Positions 25,799 through 35,068 of a stretch of 39,171 bases of DNA are shown in pieces. Source of the stretch: Geobacteraceae bacterium (GTDB lineage: Bacteria; Desulfobacterota; Desulfuromonadia; Geobacterales; DSM-12255); NCBI GenBank assembly GCA_013377075.1, contig JACABD010000009.1, positions 1 through 39,171 of the forward strand, read 5' to 3'. Position 1 is the first letter of the stretch; the number at the start of each line of letters is the position of its first letter. The position numbers and the translations under genes are program-made. The notes beneath the pieces were generated by a model that did no database searches, was not told the origin of the DNA, and saw nothing but the letters and a program-made list of their open reading frames with translations.

Positions 25799-26671
25799 CT
25801 ACATCAGCGAGTTTGACTGTTCCTTGCGGTGTGGCGTGTATGCCCGTCCTGCGGCAATTGCCCGTCCTGTTCGGGCTGTCAGGGTAATATCTTTTACCGG
25901 CATCTGGATATAGTCGAAAAAACCTCTTTTAAAGGCCGTTGCTTCTTCCTCCATGCTGCCACTGTTGGAGAGAAGAATTACCGGTATCCTTCTGGTTTCG
26001 GCGACGCTTTGCAGTGTGGTGAAAAAAGCGAAGCCGTCTGAAAAAGGCATGTCCTTGGCAGTTATGATGACTTTTGGCTGGTAGAGCAGTGCCTGCTTGA
26101 AGCCTTCCTCAGGGTCGACCCCATACATGGTGTTGAATCCGTCGTTATTGAGTGTCTCAACCAGTTTGATCCGCTCCCTGTTGTCGGTATTGACCACAAG
26201 AACGGTATTATTCATCTCTTCAAGGGAGATTCCCAGATGCTTACGGGCAACAATCTTCATTATCTCTTTGGTTGTCGTAATAAAGGGGATAATCTTGAGG
26301 TTAAGCTTTGTGGATAGTTCAGAAATGATCTCGTAGTTTGTGGGATCCGCCATGGCAAGGGCAAGTCTGCCGTCCTTGACCTGGATCGGGAAAATCCTGT
26401 TGTTAACAGCCTCTTCCACCGGGATCATGTTGACGGTCCCGTAGGGAATATCCATTGTCGAGAGATTGGAGACAATCTTGTAGCCGAACTGCAGAGCAAG
26501 GGCGCTTGCCAGCTCTTCTCCTGTCAAAAGCCCCATGTCTTCAAGGGTCTGGCCAAAGCGACGGTGGGTGGCATGGGAAATTTCGATAATTCTGTCCACT
26601 AGGTGAGAAGTCAGTATCCCCTGATGGATCAGGATCTCTCCCAGCTTCATTCTTCCTGCCAATGGGTCCAT
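25799..26671 (-). CDS. MshEN domain fused to a degenerate receiver domain
   Basis: The 290-residue protein has an N-terminal MshEN/T2SSE_N-type domain (about 8-145) with two LG..L...G...L helical motifs (KLGEILIHQGILTSHLVD and RFGQTLEDMGLLTGEELA), the pattern that binds cyclic di-GMP in MshE. A receiver-like domain (about 155-275) follows. Its phospho-acceptor position is Ala (IITAKDMP) and its conserved Lys is Met (YIQMP), so it cannot be phosphorylated in the usual way. No ATPase domain is present. A GGAGAG box precedes ATG 26671. It probably senses a nucleotide and passes the signal to operon partners. Confidence 0.85.
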   Translation of the reverse strand: MDPLAGRMKLGEILIHQGILTSHLVDRIIEISHATHRRFGQTLEDMGLLTGEELASALALQFGYKIVSNLSTMDIPYGTVNMIPVEEAVNNRIFPIQVKDGRLALAMADPTNYEIISELSTKLNLKIIPFITTTKEIMKIVARKHLGISLEEMNNTVLVVNTDNRERIKLVETLNNDGFNTMYGVDPEEGFKQALLYQPKVIITAKDMPFSDGFAFFTTLQSVAETRRIPVILLSNSGSMEEEATAFKRGFFDYIQMPVKDITLTARTGRAIAAGRAYTPHRKEQSNSLM

Positions 26672-26692
26672 GGGCTCTCCTGAAAACCTGCA

Positions 26693-27547
26693 TTACAGGG
26701 TTAGTGTCATCCCTTCGGTTGCAACAAAACAGTCCAGGCTGCTGCCCGCCATCCTGATCCTTTCCTGACAGATGGCAAGCTGTTCATCAAGCTCTTCATC
26801 CGTTCTGTCGGGGTCATGGTGGAAAAGACCCAGCCTTTTTACCCCTGCCTTGATGGCAAGGTCTACTGTCGAGTTGAAGGTTGAATGCCCCCAACTACGG
26901 GTCTTCTTGTACTCTTCATCATTGTATTGAGAATCATGAATCAGAAGATCAACCCCCCTGAAGATATCGACAAAATAGTCAGGATCGGGACCCCCTTCAT
27001 GGTGATAGTCAAGTTCGTTGTCCGGAGCAAAAGCGAAAACCTTGCCCTCTTCGATAATCCTGTAACCGAATCCGCCGTTTGGGTGGTTGACCGGGAAGGC
27101 CTTTACCCCAAGCTCATCAAAATTGCAGACTCGGTCTTCATGACAGGGATTATCGCAGTGGAATATCATGTTTGCATTCAAATTGTCCAGTTCTAATGGG
27201 AAAAATGGAGCCTGCATCTGGTGGGAGAGAAAGTTTTTGACAGTGTCCTGGCTATGGGGGCCGGAGCAGAATCTTAAAGTGTAGTCGCTTCTGTAGGCAG
27301 GGGGGAAAAAGGGGAAACCCATGAGGTGATCCCAGTGTGAGTGGGTGAAGAAAAACCTGATATGCTTCTGGCTGACTTCACTGACAAGTTCGTTGCCGAG
27401 TTTATGCAGACCTGAGCCTGCATCAATGATGACGAGCTGCCCCTGATTTGATCTGATCTCAAGGCAGGTGGTGTTCCCTCCATATTTGAGGGTGGATCTG
27501 CCAGGCGTCGGCAGCGAACCACGACATCCGCAGATTTTTATCTGCAT
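26693..27547 (-). CDS. MBL-fold metallo-hydrolase (phosphodiesterase-like)
   Basis: The 284-residue protein has the metallo-beta-lactamase metal motif THSHWDH (HxHxDH), a preceding IIDAGSGLHKLG strand, a second His in FPVNHPNGGFGYRI, an Asp in FAPDNELD, and a late His in GLFHHDPDRTD. The opening KICGCRGSLPTPG and the KYGGNTTCLEI block are typical of the RNase Z/PhnP/cyclic-phosphodiesterase-like branch. There is no signal peptide, so it is cytoplasmic. The start overlaps the metalloprotease stop (TAATG). The substrate is unknown; a cyclic nucleotide or phosphodiester is plausible given the nucleotide-binding-type neighbour. Confidence 0.88.
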   Translation of the reverse strand: MQIKICGCRGSLPTPGRSTLKYGGNTTCLEIRSNQGQLVIIDAGSGLHKLGNELVSEVSQKHIRFFFTHSHWDHLMGFPFFPPAYRSDYTLRFCSGPHSQDTVKNFLSHQMQAPFFPLELDNLNANMIFHCDNPCHEDRVCNFDELGVKAFPVNHPNGGFGYRIIEEGKVFAFAPDNELDYHHEGGPDPDYFVDIFRGVDLLIHDSQYNDEEYKKTRSWGHSTFNSTVDLAIKAGVKRLGLFHHDPDRTDEELDEQLAICQERIRMAGSSLDCFVATEGMTLTL

Positions 27548-29514
27548 TAAATCGTCACTCCGGCAGCGGGAAGTCTTGCCGCAAATCTTTTGCGTAGCCC
27601 TACAAACGACAGCAACGCAAGGATTGAGGCCGCAGAGGCAGTGATCCAGAGGTGGCTGACCGCAAGGATCAGCGGTGCGAGAAGCAGTCTGACCATGAAC
27701 CTGGCTGCCTCGTGCTCTCTTATGAAGTCCGCAATCGGCGGGCTTATCCTGTAGTATAGGGCTACAAAGGCTTTGCCGGGTGCGTTGGTGAGAAGATGTC
27801 TGTCCCTGAACTGGCGCAGGGTCATGACCTGTGGGTGCAGATAGCTTCCGTAGGCCGCTGTGGCAATGAAACAGCCGCCACCTCCACCGCCGGATGATGA
27901 TGGCGTTGTTGAGGTGGTGCCTTTTAGCTGGGCGTAGCAGTTGCTATTAGTGCCGCCGGCTAAGCCCACACAAGTCCAGTTTAACGAGTAGTTGCCGAGT
28001 AATTGAGGGGGGGCTCCAGATGAACACATTTGGTTATCTTGTGGGATAACATCTAAAATCTGGCCATTTGCAGTGCCGCAAACGCCATTTGTAAGCGTTG
28101 GCGTAGATCCATCAGTGCTGATACTGACAGTTTCTGTATCGCTTGTTGAGGTATTGATAGCAATGAGAGTGATTTCATCTGTTGATGGGTCAAGAGTGTT
28201 GAAATTGTTTACTGTGTATGTGTATTTGGTCCCAGTGCCACCTGGGTTTTCTGCGATATCAGAGAAACCTGCAGCGGTCTTTTTGAGCAGAGAGGTTTGA
28301 GTGCCACTAGTGCTGTTGATCGATATGGTGAGGTTTGAGATGGTGGTAGATGGTAAGAATTTCAAGTATTTAATGCCATAGTGAGGCAGTGCTATTGAAG
28401 ATGCCTGCGTTGTTGCTGTATTCACCGGGTAGCTACTAAATAGTTCCTTGATTGCCAGTGGTCTGGAGTATAGCAGATTCAGTTCGTTGGTGTGAGAAGT
28501 CCATTCCTTTGTATATAAGCGTCTGGCAAAAGCCATGAACTCGCTTGGAAGTGAGCTGGACATGCTCGTCATGGTGTTGTCGATGACCGGTAGCATAGGA
28601 ATGTCAGCTCCGGTTGTTGACGTTATGCCGCCAAGTTTTTCCCAAACTGCTTTGATAGCGGCTACTCCGTGGTTTTCGGCAAGAAGACGGTTGAAAATCC
28701 AGTGACTGTAACCACCATCTGCCGGGGTGTCGAGGCTCTCTTCCGGTTTTATCAGGTAGTCCCTAGTGTAATCATATAACTGGTTAACCGAGTCATAGAC
28801 TTCATCTTCCATCCATGATGCAGTTGCTTCTGCATACCATAGTTCGAAGTAGTAGTTGTAACCGTACTGGATTGCATGATGGAATTCATGTGCCGCGGTT
28901 ATCTTCAGGAGAGCAAGCGGATTATATATAAAGAAAGACGTGAAATCGGGGTCTATTGAAATGTAACTTGTTGCGCTGTTTCCAGATAATGATTCGGAAG
29001 TGGTGAGTCCAAGATATCTACTTTGGCCTAATGGGTCTATCAAGACCTGAAGGTAAACATCATAGGGGATGTTCGGTGGTTGAGAGTACCCCAAGTAGCT
29101 AACTTCATATGTGTAAACCTCTTCAAAAATATCAGCAACTTTTTGTGCCCAGCTTGTAATTGTGTATGGTGGAGCTGGCACTGGTTTGTCGCTGCCAGTT
29201 GTAGCGTAGTGAATAATGAAGTGGCCGCCAGATGAAAGCAACGAGTTTTCGCTAGCCAGCGTCGGCGTCTTTAGATATTTTGCAAGTGTACTCTGGGTGT
29301 TGCTTTGAAGTTTTTTCCAGTCACGCTTGAGGTTGTGCCGAAGAGGCATACCGCATTTGTGTATCTTCGGTGTCAGGGTGCTTTTTTCCACAACCTTGGC
29401 AGTGGAGGGCGGCAACTCTCCGAACTGCTGCAGGTAGTAGGTATCCAGCTCTCCGGCAAAAACGTTGCCTGCGGCTATAAGTGTAATCAGTATCAGCAGT
29501 TTAAATGCTTTCAT
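27547..29514 (-). CDS. Secreted HExxH metalloprotease with CFI-box C-terminus
   Basis: The 655-residue protein has a signal peptide (cleavage about residue 20, VFA|GE), then a zinc-protease domain with HEFHH (209-213) and a downstream Glu in [12 protein letters not shown] (229), as in the MXAN_6640-type family. A beta-rich linker follows, then a cysteine-containing module (GVCGTANGQ...[12 protein letters not shown]), a Gly-rich run, and from residue 548 the [10 protein letters not shown] motif, with [19 protein letters not shown] and hydrophobic segments. This CFI-box C-terminus is a recurrent tail of exported proteins, thought to be a sorting or anchoring signal. It overlaps its neighbours on both sides by 1 nt. 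Confidence 0.85.
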   Translation of the reverse strand: MKAFKLLILITLIAAGNVFAGELDTYYLQQFGELPPSTAKVVEKSTLTPKIHKCGMPLRHNLKRDWKKLQSNTQSTLAKYLKTPTLASENSLLSSGGHFIIHYATTGSDKPVPAPPYTITSWAQKVADIFEEVYTYEVSYLGYSQPPNIPYDVYLQVLIDPLGQSRYLGLTTSESLSGNSATSYISIDPDFTSFFIYNPLALLKITAAHEFHHAIQYGYNYYFELWYAEATASWMEDEVYDSVNQLYDYTRDYLIKPEESLDTPADGGYSHWIFNRLLAENHGVAAIKAVWEKLGGITSTTGADIPMLPVIDNTMTSMSSSLPSEFMAFARRLYTKEWTSHTNELNLLYSRPLAIKELFSSYPVNTATTQASSIALPHYGIKYLKFLPSTTISNLTISINSTSGTQTSLLKKTAAGFSDIAENPGGTGTKYTYTVNNFNTLDPSTDEITLIAINTSTSDTETVSISTDGSTPTLTNGVCGTANGQILDVIPQDNQMCSSGAPPQLLGNYSLNWTCVGLAGGTNSNCYAQLKGTTSTTPSSSGGGGGGCFIATAAYGSYLHPQVMTLRQFRDRHLLTNAPGKAFVALYYRISPPIADFIREHEAARFMVRLLLAPLILAVSHLWITASAASILALLSFVGLRKRFAARLPAAGVTI

Positions 29515-30011
29515 CAGTCAGCCATCCTTTTTCCGCCTCTGATCGGTACAAATGTTGTCTCGCCTTCCCTGATGGTGAATTCCCTTTTAATCCCTCTACA
29601 GAAGAGCTCGTAATCCCCTTTGTGCAGGTGGTTAAGAAAATATCCGTTTTTATCGGTTATGGCAACAGAAACGCCATCTGTTTTGCCTTTGAAAGTGACC
29701 TGCTCGTTAGCATAGGGTATAAAGTGACTCTGTGCCGATGATTTCCCGCCAGTTGATTGAAGGTAGCATATCCCGGCAACAGCACCGGTCCCTTTGGGTA
29801 AGGGGGGTGTGGCGGTCGGATCGGGCTGTACGTCGGATGCTGCCGGAAGGTGTCCATTGCGAACCCAGATTGCTGCAGCTGTGTTGCTTGTTGCTATAGA
29901 AAACCGATTGCCGTCAAACACGTACGGACTCCATTTTGATGCGGTTATCCCTGCACAGGAGAAGATTGTCGGAAGCGCTGTCAATGCGAGAAAATATATT
30001 GCTCTCTTCAT
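29514..30011 (-). CDS. Lipoprotein, possible carboxypeptidase-regulatory-like fold
   Basis: The 165-residue product has a lipoprotein signal peptide ([19 protein letters not shown], lipobox IFSC). The second half ([44 protein letters not shown]) reads like a carboxypeptidase-regulatory/beta-sandwich domain (T.DKNGYF.....GDYEL), seen in surface proteins. I chose ATG 30011 with a GGAG box 6 nt upstream; the ATG 18 bases earlier has none. The stop overlaps the metalloprotease start by 1 nt, so it is the first gene of the operon. Confidence 0.75.
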   Translation of the reverse strand: MKRAIYFLALTALPTIFSCAGITASKWSPYVFDGNRFSIATSNTAAAIWVRNGHLPAASDVQPDPTATPPLPKGTGAVAGICYLQSTGGKSSAQSHFIPYANEQVTFKGKTDGVSVAITDKNGYFLNHLHKGDYELFCRGIKREFTIREGETTFVPIRGGKRMAD

Positions 30012-30114
30012 CTTTGCTCCATTGCTCATTTTGCAATAATGTTTTTAGAGGTAAATTAATCTAGCAAACAGATGCTGAAAGGGCAATAAGAGGTTGTTAT
30101 ATCGGTTTTTTGTC

Positions 30115-30143
30115 TTGACAAAAAAGCATGGACTTCTTTATAG
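30115..30143 (+). promoter_or_regulatory. Strong sigma-70 promoter of the ffh operon
   Basis: TTGACA (30115-30120) and TTATAG (30138-30143) are spaced by exactly 17 bp, 75 bp upstream of the ffh ATG. Confidence 0.8.
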
Positions 30144-30217
30144 TGACCCCTTTACAGGGATATGTGTGCCTAAAGTGTCTCTATGCTGAATTTTTCAGGA
30201 ATCCTGGTGGTTGACAG

Positions 30218-31579
30218 ATGTTTGATAATCTTTCCGATAAACTTGAGTTGGTATTCAAGAAGCTCCGCGGCCAGGGGGTAATGACGGAAGATAATATCAA
30301 GGAGGCGCTGCGCGAGGTGCGGCTTGTTCTGCTTGAGGCTGATGTCAATTTCAAGGTAGTCAAGGATTTCGTAGAAAAGGTAAGAGAGCGGGCTGTAGGT
30401 ACTGAGGTCGTAAAGAGCCTTTCTCCAGGTCAGCAGGTCATCAAGATCGTAAATGATGAGCTGATCGCCATGATGGGTGGAGGAGAGGATAACTCCCTTA
30501 ATCTGGCGGCCAAACCACCTGTTTCGATTATGATGGTAGGTCTTCAGGGTGCAGGCAAGACAACTTCTTGCGGAAAGCTTGCAAAACTGCTCAGGTCGCA
30601 GAAGAGGCGTCCGCTCCTTGTCCCTGCCGACGTTTATCGCCCTGCTGCCATTGAGCAGCTGAAGACTCTCGGCAGACAGCTTGATATAGAAGTATTCGAC
30701 TCCAATGCCGGGCAGGATCCGGTTGATATCTGCCGTAGCTCCATAAAATACGCAGACTTGAACGGGTTTGACACCGTTATTCTTGATACTGCCGGTCGTC
30801 ACCAGATTGACGACTTTCTCATGAACGAACTGGTTCGGATCAGGGATGAAGTCCTGCCGAACGAGATTCTTTTTGTGGCTGATGCCATGACAGGGCAGGA
30901 GGCAGTTAATGTCGCCGCCGGTTTTAATGCCAGGCTTGAGATCACAGGTGTTGTTCTTACCAAACTTGACGGCGATGCAAAGGGTGGTGCAGCCCTTTCA
31001 ATCAGGGCTGTAACAGGAAAACCTGTCAAGTTCGTCGGTGTCGGCGAGAAACTCGACGCTCTTGAGGTTTTTCACGCCGATCGTCTTGTTTCACGAATTC
31101 TTGGTATGGGTGATGTCCTCTCTCTTGTGGAAAAGGCACACTCTGTTTTTGATGAAACCGAATCAAAGCGGCTTACCGAGAAGCTGAAAAAGAACAAATT
31201 TGATCTTGAGGACTTCCGCAGTCAGCTACAGCAGGTTAAAAAGCTGGGTTCGCTCGAATCGATTATGGGCATGATCCCCGGTATGGGGAAAATTGCGAAA
31301 CAGATGGAAGGTATGGCACCGCCTGAGAAAGAAATGAAGCGGATTGAGGCTATCATCAGCTCCATGACTCCAAGAGAGCGGGCTAACCATACGATTATCA
31401 ACGGAAGCAGGCGTCTGAGGATTGCAAAAGGGAGCGGTACTTCTGTTCAGGAAGTCAATCAGCTTCTTAAGCGGTTCACCGATGCCCAGAAGATGATGCA
31501 GCAGTTTCAGAAGATGGGCCCCATGGGGATGATGAAAAGTATGAAGGGTATGAAAGGGATGGGTAAATTTCCTTTTTAG
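30218..31579 (+). CDS. ffh: Signal recognition particle protein Ffh (SRP54)
   Basis: The 453-residue product has the N domain (1-90), the G domain with GLQGAGKTT (108-116), DVYRPAA, DTAGR, TKLDGDAKGG, and the methionine-rich M domain (from about 327, SIMGMIPGMGK, then a Met-rich MMKSMKGMKGMGKF tail). It binds 4.5S RNA and signal peptides and delivers nascent membrane proteins through FtsY. After DTAGR the usual Leu is His (DTAGRHQID), a small oddity. The ribosome site (GGTGG) is weak. It heads the rpsP-khpA-rimM-trmD-rplS operon, a conserved order. Confidence 0.97.
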   Translation: MFDNLSDKLELVFKKLRGQGVMTEDNIKEALREVRLVLLEADVNFKVVKDFVEKVRERAVGTEVVKSLSPGQQVIKIVNDELIAMMGGGEDNSLNLAAKPPVSIMMVGLQGAGKTTSCGKLAKLLRSQKRRPLLVPADVYRPAAIEQLKTLGRQLDIEVFDSNAGQDPVDICRSSIKYADLNGFDTVILDTAGRHQIDDFLMNELVRIRDEVLPNEILFVADAMTGQEAVNVAAGFNARLEITGVVLTKLDGDAKGGAALSIRAVTGKPVKFVGVGEKLDALEVFHADRLVSRILGMGDVLSLVEKAHSVFDETESKRLTEKLKKNKFDLEDFRSQLQQVKKLGSLESIMGMIPGMGKIAKQMEGMAPPEKEMKRIEAIISSMTPRERANHTIINGSRRLRIAKGSGTSVQEVNQLLKRFTDAQKMMQQFQKMGPMGMMKSMKGMKGMGKFPF

Positions 31580-31649
31580 AACCTTTGGATAAATGTAAAA
31601 AAATAACGTAATGCGGCCATGATGTCGCAGTAAAACCAGGAGGATTCAG

Positions 31650-31916
31650 ATGGCTGTAAAAATGAGACTTGCCCGCGCCGGCGCTAAGAAAAAACCTTTC
31701 TACCAGGTAGTTATTGCTGATGAGCGTGCAAGAAGAGATGGCAGATTCATCGCTAACGTAGGAACCTATGATCCAAACCAAAACCCTGCCGCATTCAAGA
31801 TTAACGAAGTTGAGGCTCTTTCATGGCTCGGCAAGGGTGTTCAGCCTACAGATACAGTAAGACAGCTCCTTAAAGGTGCTGGTGTCTGGGCAAAGTTCAA
31901 GACAAAAGCTGATTGA
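31650..31916 (+). CDS. rpsP: 30S ribosomal protein S16
   Basis: The 88-residue protein is typical S16: [39 protein letters not shown] and [20 protein letters not shown]. It binds 16S rRNA in the body of the small subunit. An AGGAGG box precedes ATG 31650. Downstream, khpA follows after 55 bp. Confidence 0.98.
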   Translation: MAVKMRLARAGAKKKPFYQVVIADERARRDGRFIANVGTYDPNQNPAAFKINEVEALSWLGKGVQPTDTVRQLLKGAGVWAKFKTKAD

Positions 31917-31971
31917 TTTATCCGACCCAAACCGGCACGCCGGATACTCCAGTAATGCAGAGGATACCGAC

Positions 31972-32202
31972 ATGAGACAGCTCGTAGAAACCATTGCCAA
32001 AGCGCTAGTTGACGACCCTGCCCAGGTACGGGCTACAGAGGAGATGGAAGAGGATACAACTGTCATCAAACTTACCGTGGCCAAAGAGGATATGGGGAGG
32101 ATAATCGGTAAGGAGGGGCGGACGGCTAAAGCTGTACGTACCCTGCTCAATGCTGTCTCTACAAAGGACAACAAGAAAGCAATCCTGAAGATCGTAGAGT
32201 AA
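31972..32202 (+). CDS. khpA: KH-domain RNA-binding protein KhpA
   Basis: The 76-residue product has the single KH fold with the GxxG loop (GRIIGKEGRTAKAVRTLL). I chose ATG 31972 (MRQLVETIAKALVDDP), the normal KhpA start, with a GAGG box upstream; a longer frame starts inside rpsP and is not credible. KhpA binds many RNAs, often with KhpB. The stop overlaps the rimM start (TAATG). Confidence 0.95.
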   Translation: MRQLVETIAKALVDDPAQVRATEEMEEDTTVIKLTVAKEDMGRIIGKEGRTAKAVRTLLNAVSTKDNKKAILKIVE

Positions 32203-32717
32203 TGGATTCTGAAAGTCTGGTTCTGATGGGGAAGGTTGCCGGCACCCATGGCATTAAGGGGCAACTGAGGGTAATTCCCTATTCGGGCATGATGGACAAT
32301 CTCCTTGCCTGCAAATCTCTTATTTTGAGAGATGCCAAGGGGAAGACGGAGCGTTTTGAGCTTTCGTCAGCAGTTGTTCACGTAAAAAAACTTCTCATTA
32401 CACTGAAGGGGTACAGTGATATTAATCAAGTACTCCACTTCTCAGGCTGTGAGGTGTTTCTTGACAAGGATCAGCTTGCAGAGCCTGAAGAGGGTGAGTT
32501 TTACTGGTATGACCTGATCGGAATGAAGGTAGTTACGACTGATGGGGCTGATCTCGGCACGCTTCAAAGCATCATCGAGACAGGTAGCAACGATGTCTAT
32601 GTTTCAGTGCTTGATCACAAAGAGTTTCTGATTCCGGCGTTTACGGATACGGTTTCTATTGATCTTGCAGCAAAATTAATAACAGTAACCCCTTTTGAGG
32701 GGCTTTTTGATCTATGA
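32202..32717 (+). CDS. rimM: Ribosome maturation factor RimM
   Basis: The 171-residue protein has the N-terminal RimM domain ([16 protein letters not shown]) and a C-terminal PRC barrel ([26 protein letters not shown]). It binds S19 during 30S head maturation. It overlaps khpA by 1 nt and trmD by 4 nt (ATGA). Confidence 0.96.
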   Translation: MDSESLVLMGKVAGTHGIKGQLRVIPYSGMMDNLLACKSLILRDAKGKTERFELSSAVVHVKKLLITLKGYSDINQVLHFSGCEVFLDKDQLAEPEEGEFYWYDLIGMKVVTTDGADLGTLQSIIETGSNDVYVSVLDHKEFLIPAFTDTVSIDLAAKLITVTPFEGLFDL

Positions 32718-33400
32718 AATTTCACATACTTACCTTGTTCCCCGAGATGTTTTCAGGGGTGCTCTCTCTAGGTGTAACCGGTAGAGCTGTTGAAAATGGC
32801 ATTCTTGGTGTCAGCCTCTACAACATCCGCGACTACACCACTGACAGGCATCGAACTGTTGATGACACTCCTTATGGCGGCGGAGCAGGAATGGTGATGA
32901 AGGTCGAGCCGATTGTCGCCTGCATCGAAGAGGTTCGAAAGTGTGCACCTTCTGCCAAAATCCTGCTTGCATCTCCCGGTGGCAGGCCCTTTGACCAGAA
33001 GATGGCTGAGGATCTTGCCGCTGAAGGTGAAGTTATCATCCTCTGTGGCCGCTATGAAGGTGTTGATGAGAGGATTAAGGAGCTTTTTGCTGCTATTGAA
33101 TTCTCCATCGGCGATTATGTCATGACCGGTGGCGAAATAGCTGCCATGGCTGTTGTTGATACAGTCGGACGGCTTATACCGGGTGTCCTCGGCTCCAGTG
33201 AGTCAGCCACTGAAGAGTCTTTCAGTGAAGGGTTGCTAGAGTACCCACAGTATACAAGACCTGCAGAATTCAGAGGTATGAAAGTGCCGGATGTGTTGCT
33301 TTCAGGCAATCACAGCGATATTGCAAAATGGCGCCGGGTCAAATCGCTTGAAAAAACAGGGGATGTACGACCAGATCTTTTGATCGGGATGAACAGATGA
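32714..33400 (+). CDS. trmD: tRNA (guanine-37-N1)-methyltransferase
   Basis: The 228-residue protein is a full TrmD of the SPOUT trefoil-knot class. It has [65 protein letters not shown] and the C-terminal [14 protein letters not shown] block. It methylates G37 of tRNAs that read CUN, CCN and CGG codons, preventing frameshifts. It is coupled to rimM and to the next methyltransferase by ATGA overlaps. Confidence 0.97.
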   Translation: MKFHILTLFPEMFSGVLSLGVTGRAVENGILGVSLYNIRDYTTDRHRTVDDTPYGGGAGMVMKVEPIVACIEEVRKCAPSAKILLASPGGRPFDQKMAEDLAAEGEVIILCGRYEGVDERIKELFAAIEFSIGDYVMTGGEIAAMAVVDTVGRLIPGVLGSSESATEESFSEGLLEYPQYTRPAEFRGMKVPDVLLSGNHSDIAKWRRVKSLEKTGDVRPDLLIGMNR

Positions 33401-33963
33401 CGATGCCGTTTTTTAGCACTGCTCTCATTCACTACCCGGTCTATAACAAGCATAAAGAGGTTGTGACAACCGCTGTCACCAATCTTGATATTCATGATAT
33501 AGCACGTGCCTCCAGAACATTTGGCGCTGACAGGTACTATATCGTTACTCCGGTGGAAGAGCAGCAGAAGCTTGTTAACCGGATTGCAACCCATTGGCAG
33601 AGCGGTTGGGGAGCATCCTATAATCCGAAGCGTAAAGCAGCCCTTGATATTGTTTCGGTTGCAGCGACACTTGCTGATGCGCTTGCAGATTTGAAGACCA
33701 GGACTCAGCTTCTGCCGAAACTTGTTGTGACAGGTGCTTCATCCCGCAGTAATTCGGTAACCTCTGACGAACTTGCAGGACTTATGAAAGAGGCGAATAA
33801 CTCATTTCTGCTCCTTTTTGGAACAGGCTGGGGGATGACGGAAGAGATATTTGACTTGGCTGACTATGTACTTGAGCCGATAAACGGTAATAGTGAATAT
33901 AATCACCTCTCAGTGCGATCAGCAGTATCAATTTACATGGACAGGCTTTTTGGCCGAAGATAA
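33397..33963 (+). CDS. TrmD-linked SAM-dependent RNA methyltransferase (PF09936-type)
   Basis: The 188-residue product belongs by context and motifs to the small SPOUT-like family found next to trm[31 protein letters not shown] at the start, [24 protein letters not shown] and [19 protein letters not shown] at the end, the last resembling the knot region that binds SAM. The RNA target is not established to my knowledge. ATG 33397 overlaps the trmD stop (ATGA). rplS follows 44 bp later. Confidence 0.85.
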   Translation: MTMPFFSTALIHYPVYNKHKEVVTTAVTNLDIHDIARASRTFGADRYYIVTPVEEQQKLVNRIATHWQSGWGASYNPKRKAALDIVSVAATLADALADLKTRTQLLPKLVVTGASSRSNSVTSDELAGLMKEANNSFLLLFGTGWGMTEEIFDLADYVLEPINGNSEYNHLSVRSAVSIYMDRLFGRR

Positions 33964-34007
33964 CTTAAGTGATAGCGTGGAAGCTATTAAATGGAGGATG
34001 AGAGCAG

Positions 34008-34364
34008 ATGAACACGATAGACATGATCGAAATGGCACAGATGAAAAAAAACGTGGTACCGTTCAAGGCCGGAGATACGGTTAAGGTTCACGTAAAGATT
34101 GTTGAGGGTGACAAGAGCCGTATCCAGGCTTTTCAGGGTGTTGTTATCGCCCGTCAGAACGGCGGTGTGCGTGAGTCTTTCACTGTCCGCAAAATATCAA
34201 ATGGTGTAGGTGTTGAGAGGGTTTTCCCTGTTCATTCACCATCAATTGATGCGATCGACGTAGTAACCCGCGGCCATGTCCGCAGGGCTAAACTCTACTA
34301 TCTGCGCAAACTTCGCGGCAAGGCTGCAAGGATTCGCGAAAGAAAGTATGTACCAGGAGCATGA
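34008..34364 (+). CDS. rplS: 50S ribosomal protein L19
   Basis: The 118-residue product is canonical L19: [57 protein letters not shown] and a basic C-terminus ([18 protein letters not shown]). It sits at the 30S-50S interface. A GGAGG box lies upstream of ATG 34008. A perfect terminator hairpin begins 6 bp after the stop. Confidence 0.98.
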   Translation: MNTIDMIEMAQMKKNVVPFKAGDTVKVHVKIVEGDKSRIQAFQGVVIARQNGGVRESFTVRKISNGVGVERVFPVHSPSIDAIDVVTRGHVRRAKLYYLRKLRGKAARIRERKYVPGA

Positions 34365-34369
34365 TAATG

Positions 34370-34398
34370 AGCCCCGGAGAAATCCGGGGCTTTTTTTT
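34370..34398 (+). terminator. Terminator (or attenuator) after rplS
   Basis: Perfect 9-bp stem AGCCCCGGA / TCCGGGGCT (34370-34378, 34383-34391) with a GAAA tetraloop and eight Ts. It lies between rplS and rnhB, so downstream genes are expressed by read-through or from another promoter. Confidence 0.92.
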
Positions 34399-34414
34399 AG
34401 CTGACGGAGTTTTC

Positions 34415-35065
34415 ATGAATCTCGAACTTTTCCCGAACAGTGAACCACGTAACATGCTTGAGTTTGAATCAGTGGCGCGCAGGCAGGGTTTTCAGTTTAT
34501 TGCAGGAATAGATGAGGCAGGTCGTGGCCCTCTTGCAGGGCCTGTTGTTGCTGCGGCAGTGATTCTTCCTGACGGCCTCATGCTTGCCGGAGTCGATGAT
34601 TCCAAAAAACTTTCAGAATCCAGACGGAACGCTCTTTTCGAAATAATCATGAAAGAGGCTCTAACCGTTGGAGTCGGAATCTCTCCGCCGTGTTTGATAG
34701 ACCGGATAAACATCCTTCAGGCAACTCTTCGGGCTATGGAGTCGGCCGTTGCAAATCTGTCTGCTTCGCCAGACTGTCTGCTTATTGACGGCATATCAAA
34801 AACATCTTTGAATATCCACCAGAAAACGATTAAAAAGGGTGACTCCTTAAGCCTCTCCATCGCTTCGGCATCGATCATCGCCAAGGTGACAAGGGACAGG
34901 ATGATGGAGGATTATGACAGAGTGTATCCAGGTTATGGGTTTGCCGGGCACAAGGGTTACGGAGCTGCATCCCATATGGCGGCAATCGCAGCATTGGGCC
35001 CTTCACCCATACACAGGCTTACTTTTCGCGGTGTGAAGGAGCATGCTCCTGATACGGAGGATTAA
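34415..35065 (+). CDS. rnhB: Ribonuclease HII
   Basis: The 216-residue product has the RNase HII motifs FIAGIDEAGRGPLAGPVVAA (catalytic Asp-Glu), DSKKLSESRR, LLIDGI (catalytic Asp) and SIASASIIAKVTRDRMM, ending GYGFAGHKGYGAASH. It removes ribonucleotides from DNA. I start at ATG 34415, with a GGAG box 6 nt upstream; the longer frame would lie across the rplS terminator. It is followed 3 bp later by a small membrane-protein gene; the yraN gene often found after rnhB is absent. Confidence 0.96.
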   Translation: MNLELFPNSEPRNMLEFESVARRQGFQFIAGIDEAGRGPLAGPVVAAAVILPDGLMLAGVDDSKKLSESRRNALFEIIMKEALTVGVGISPPCLIDRINILQATLRAMESAVANLSASPDCLLIDGISKTSLNIHQKTIKKGDSLSLSIASASIIAKVTRDRMMEDYDRVYPGYGFAGHKGYGAASHMAAIAALGPSPIHRLTFRGVKEHAPDTED

Positions 35066-35068
35066 TAC

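Noticed and set aside
34361-34414. N-terminal extension of rnhB
   Set aside because: It lies over the rplS terminator; ATG 34415 has a good ribosome site.
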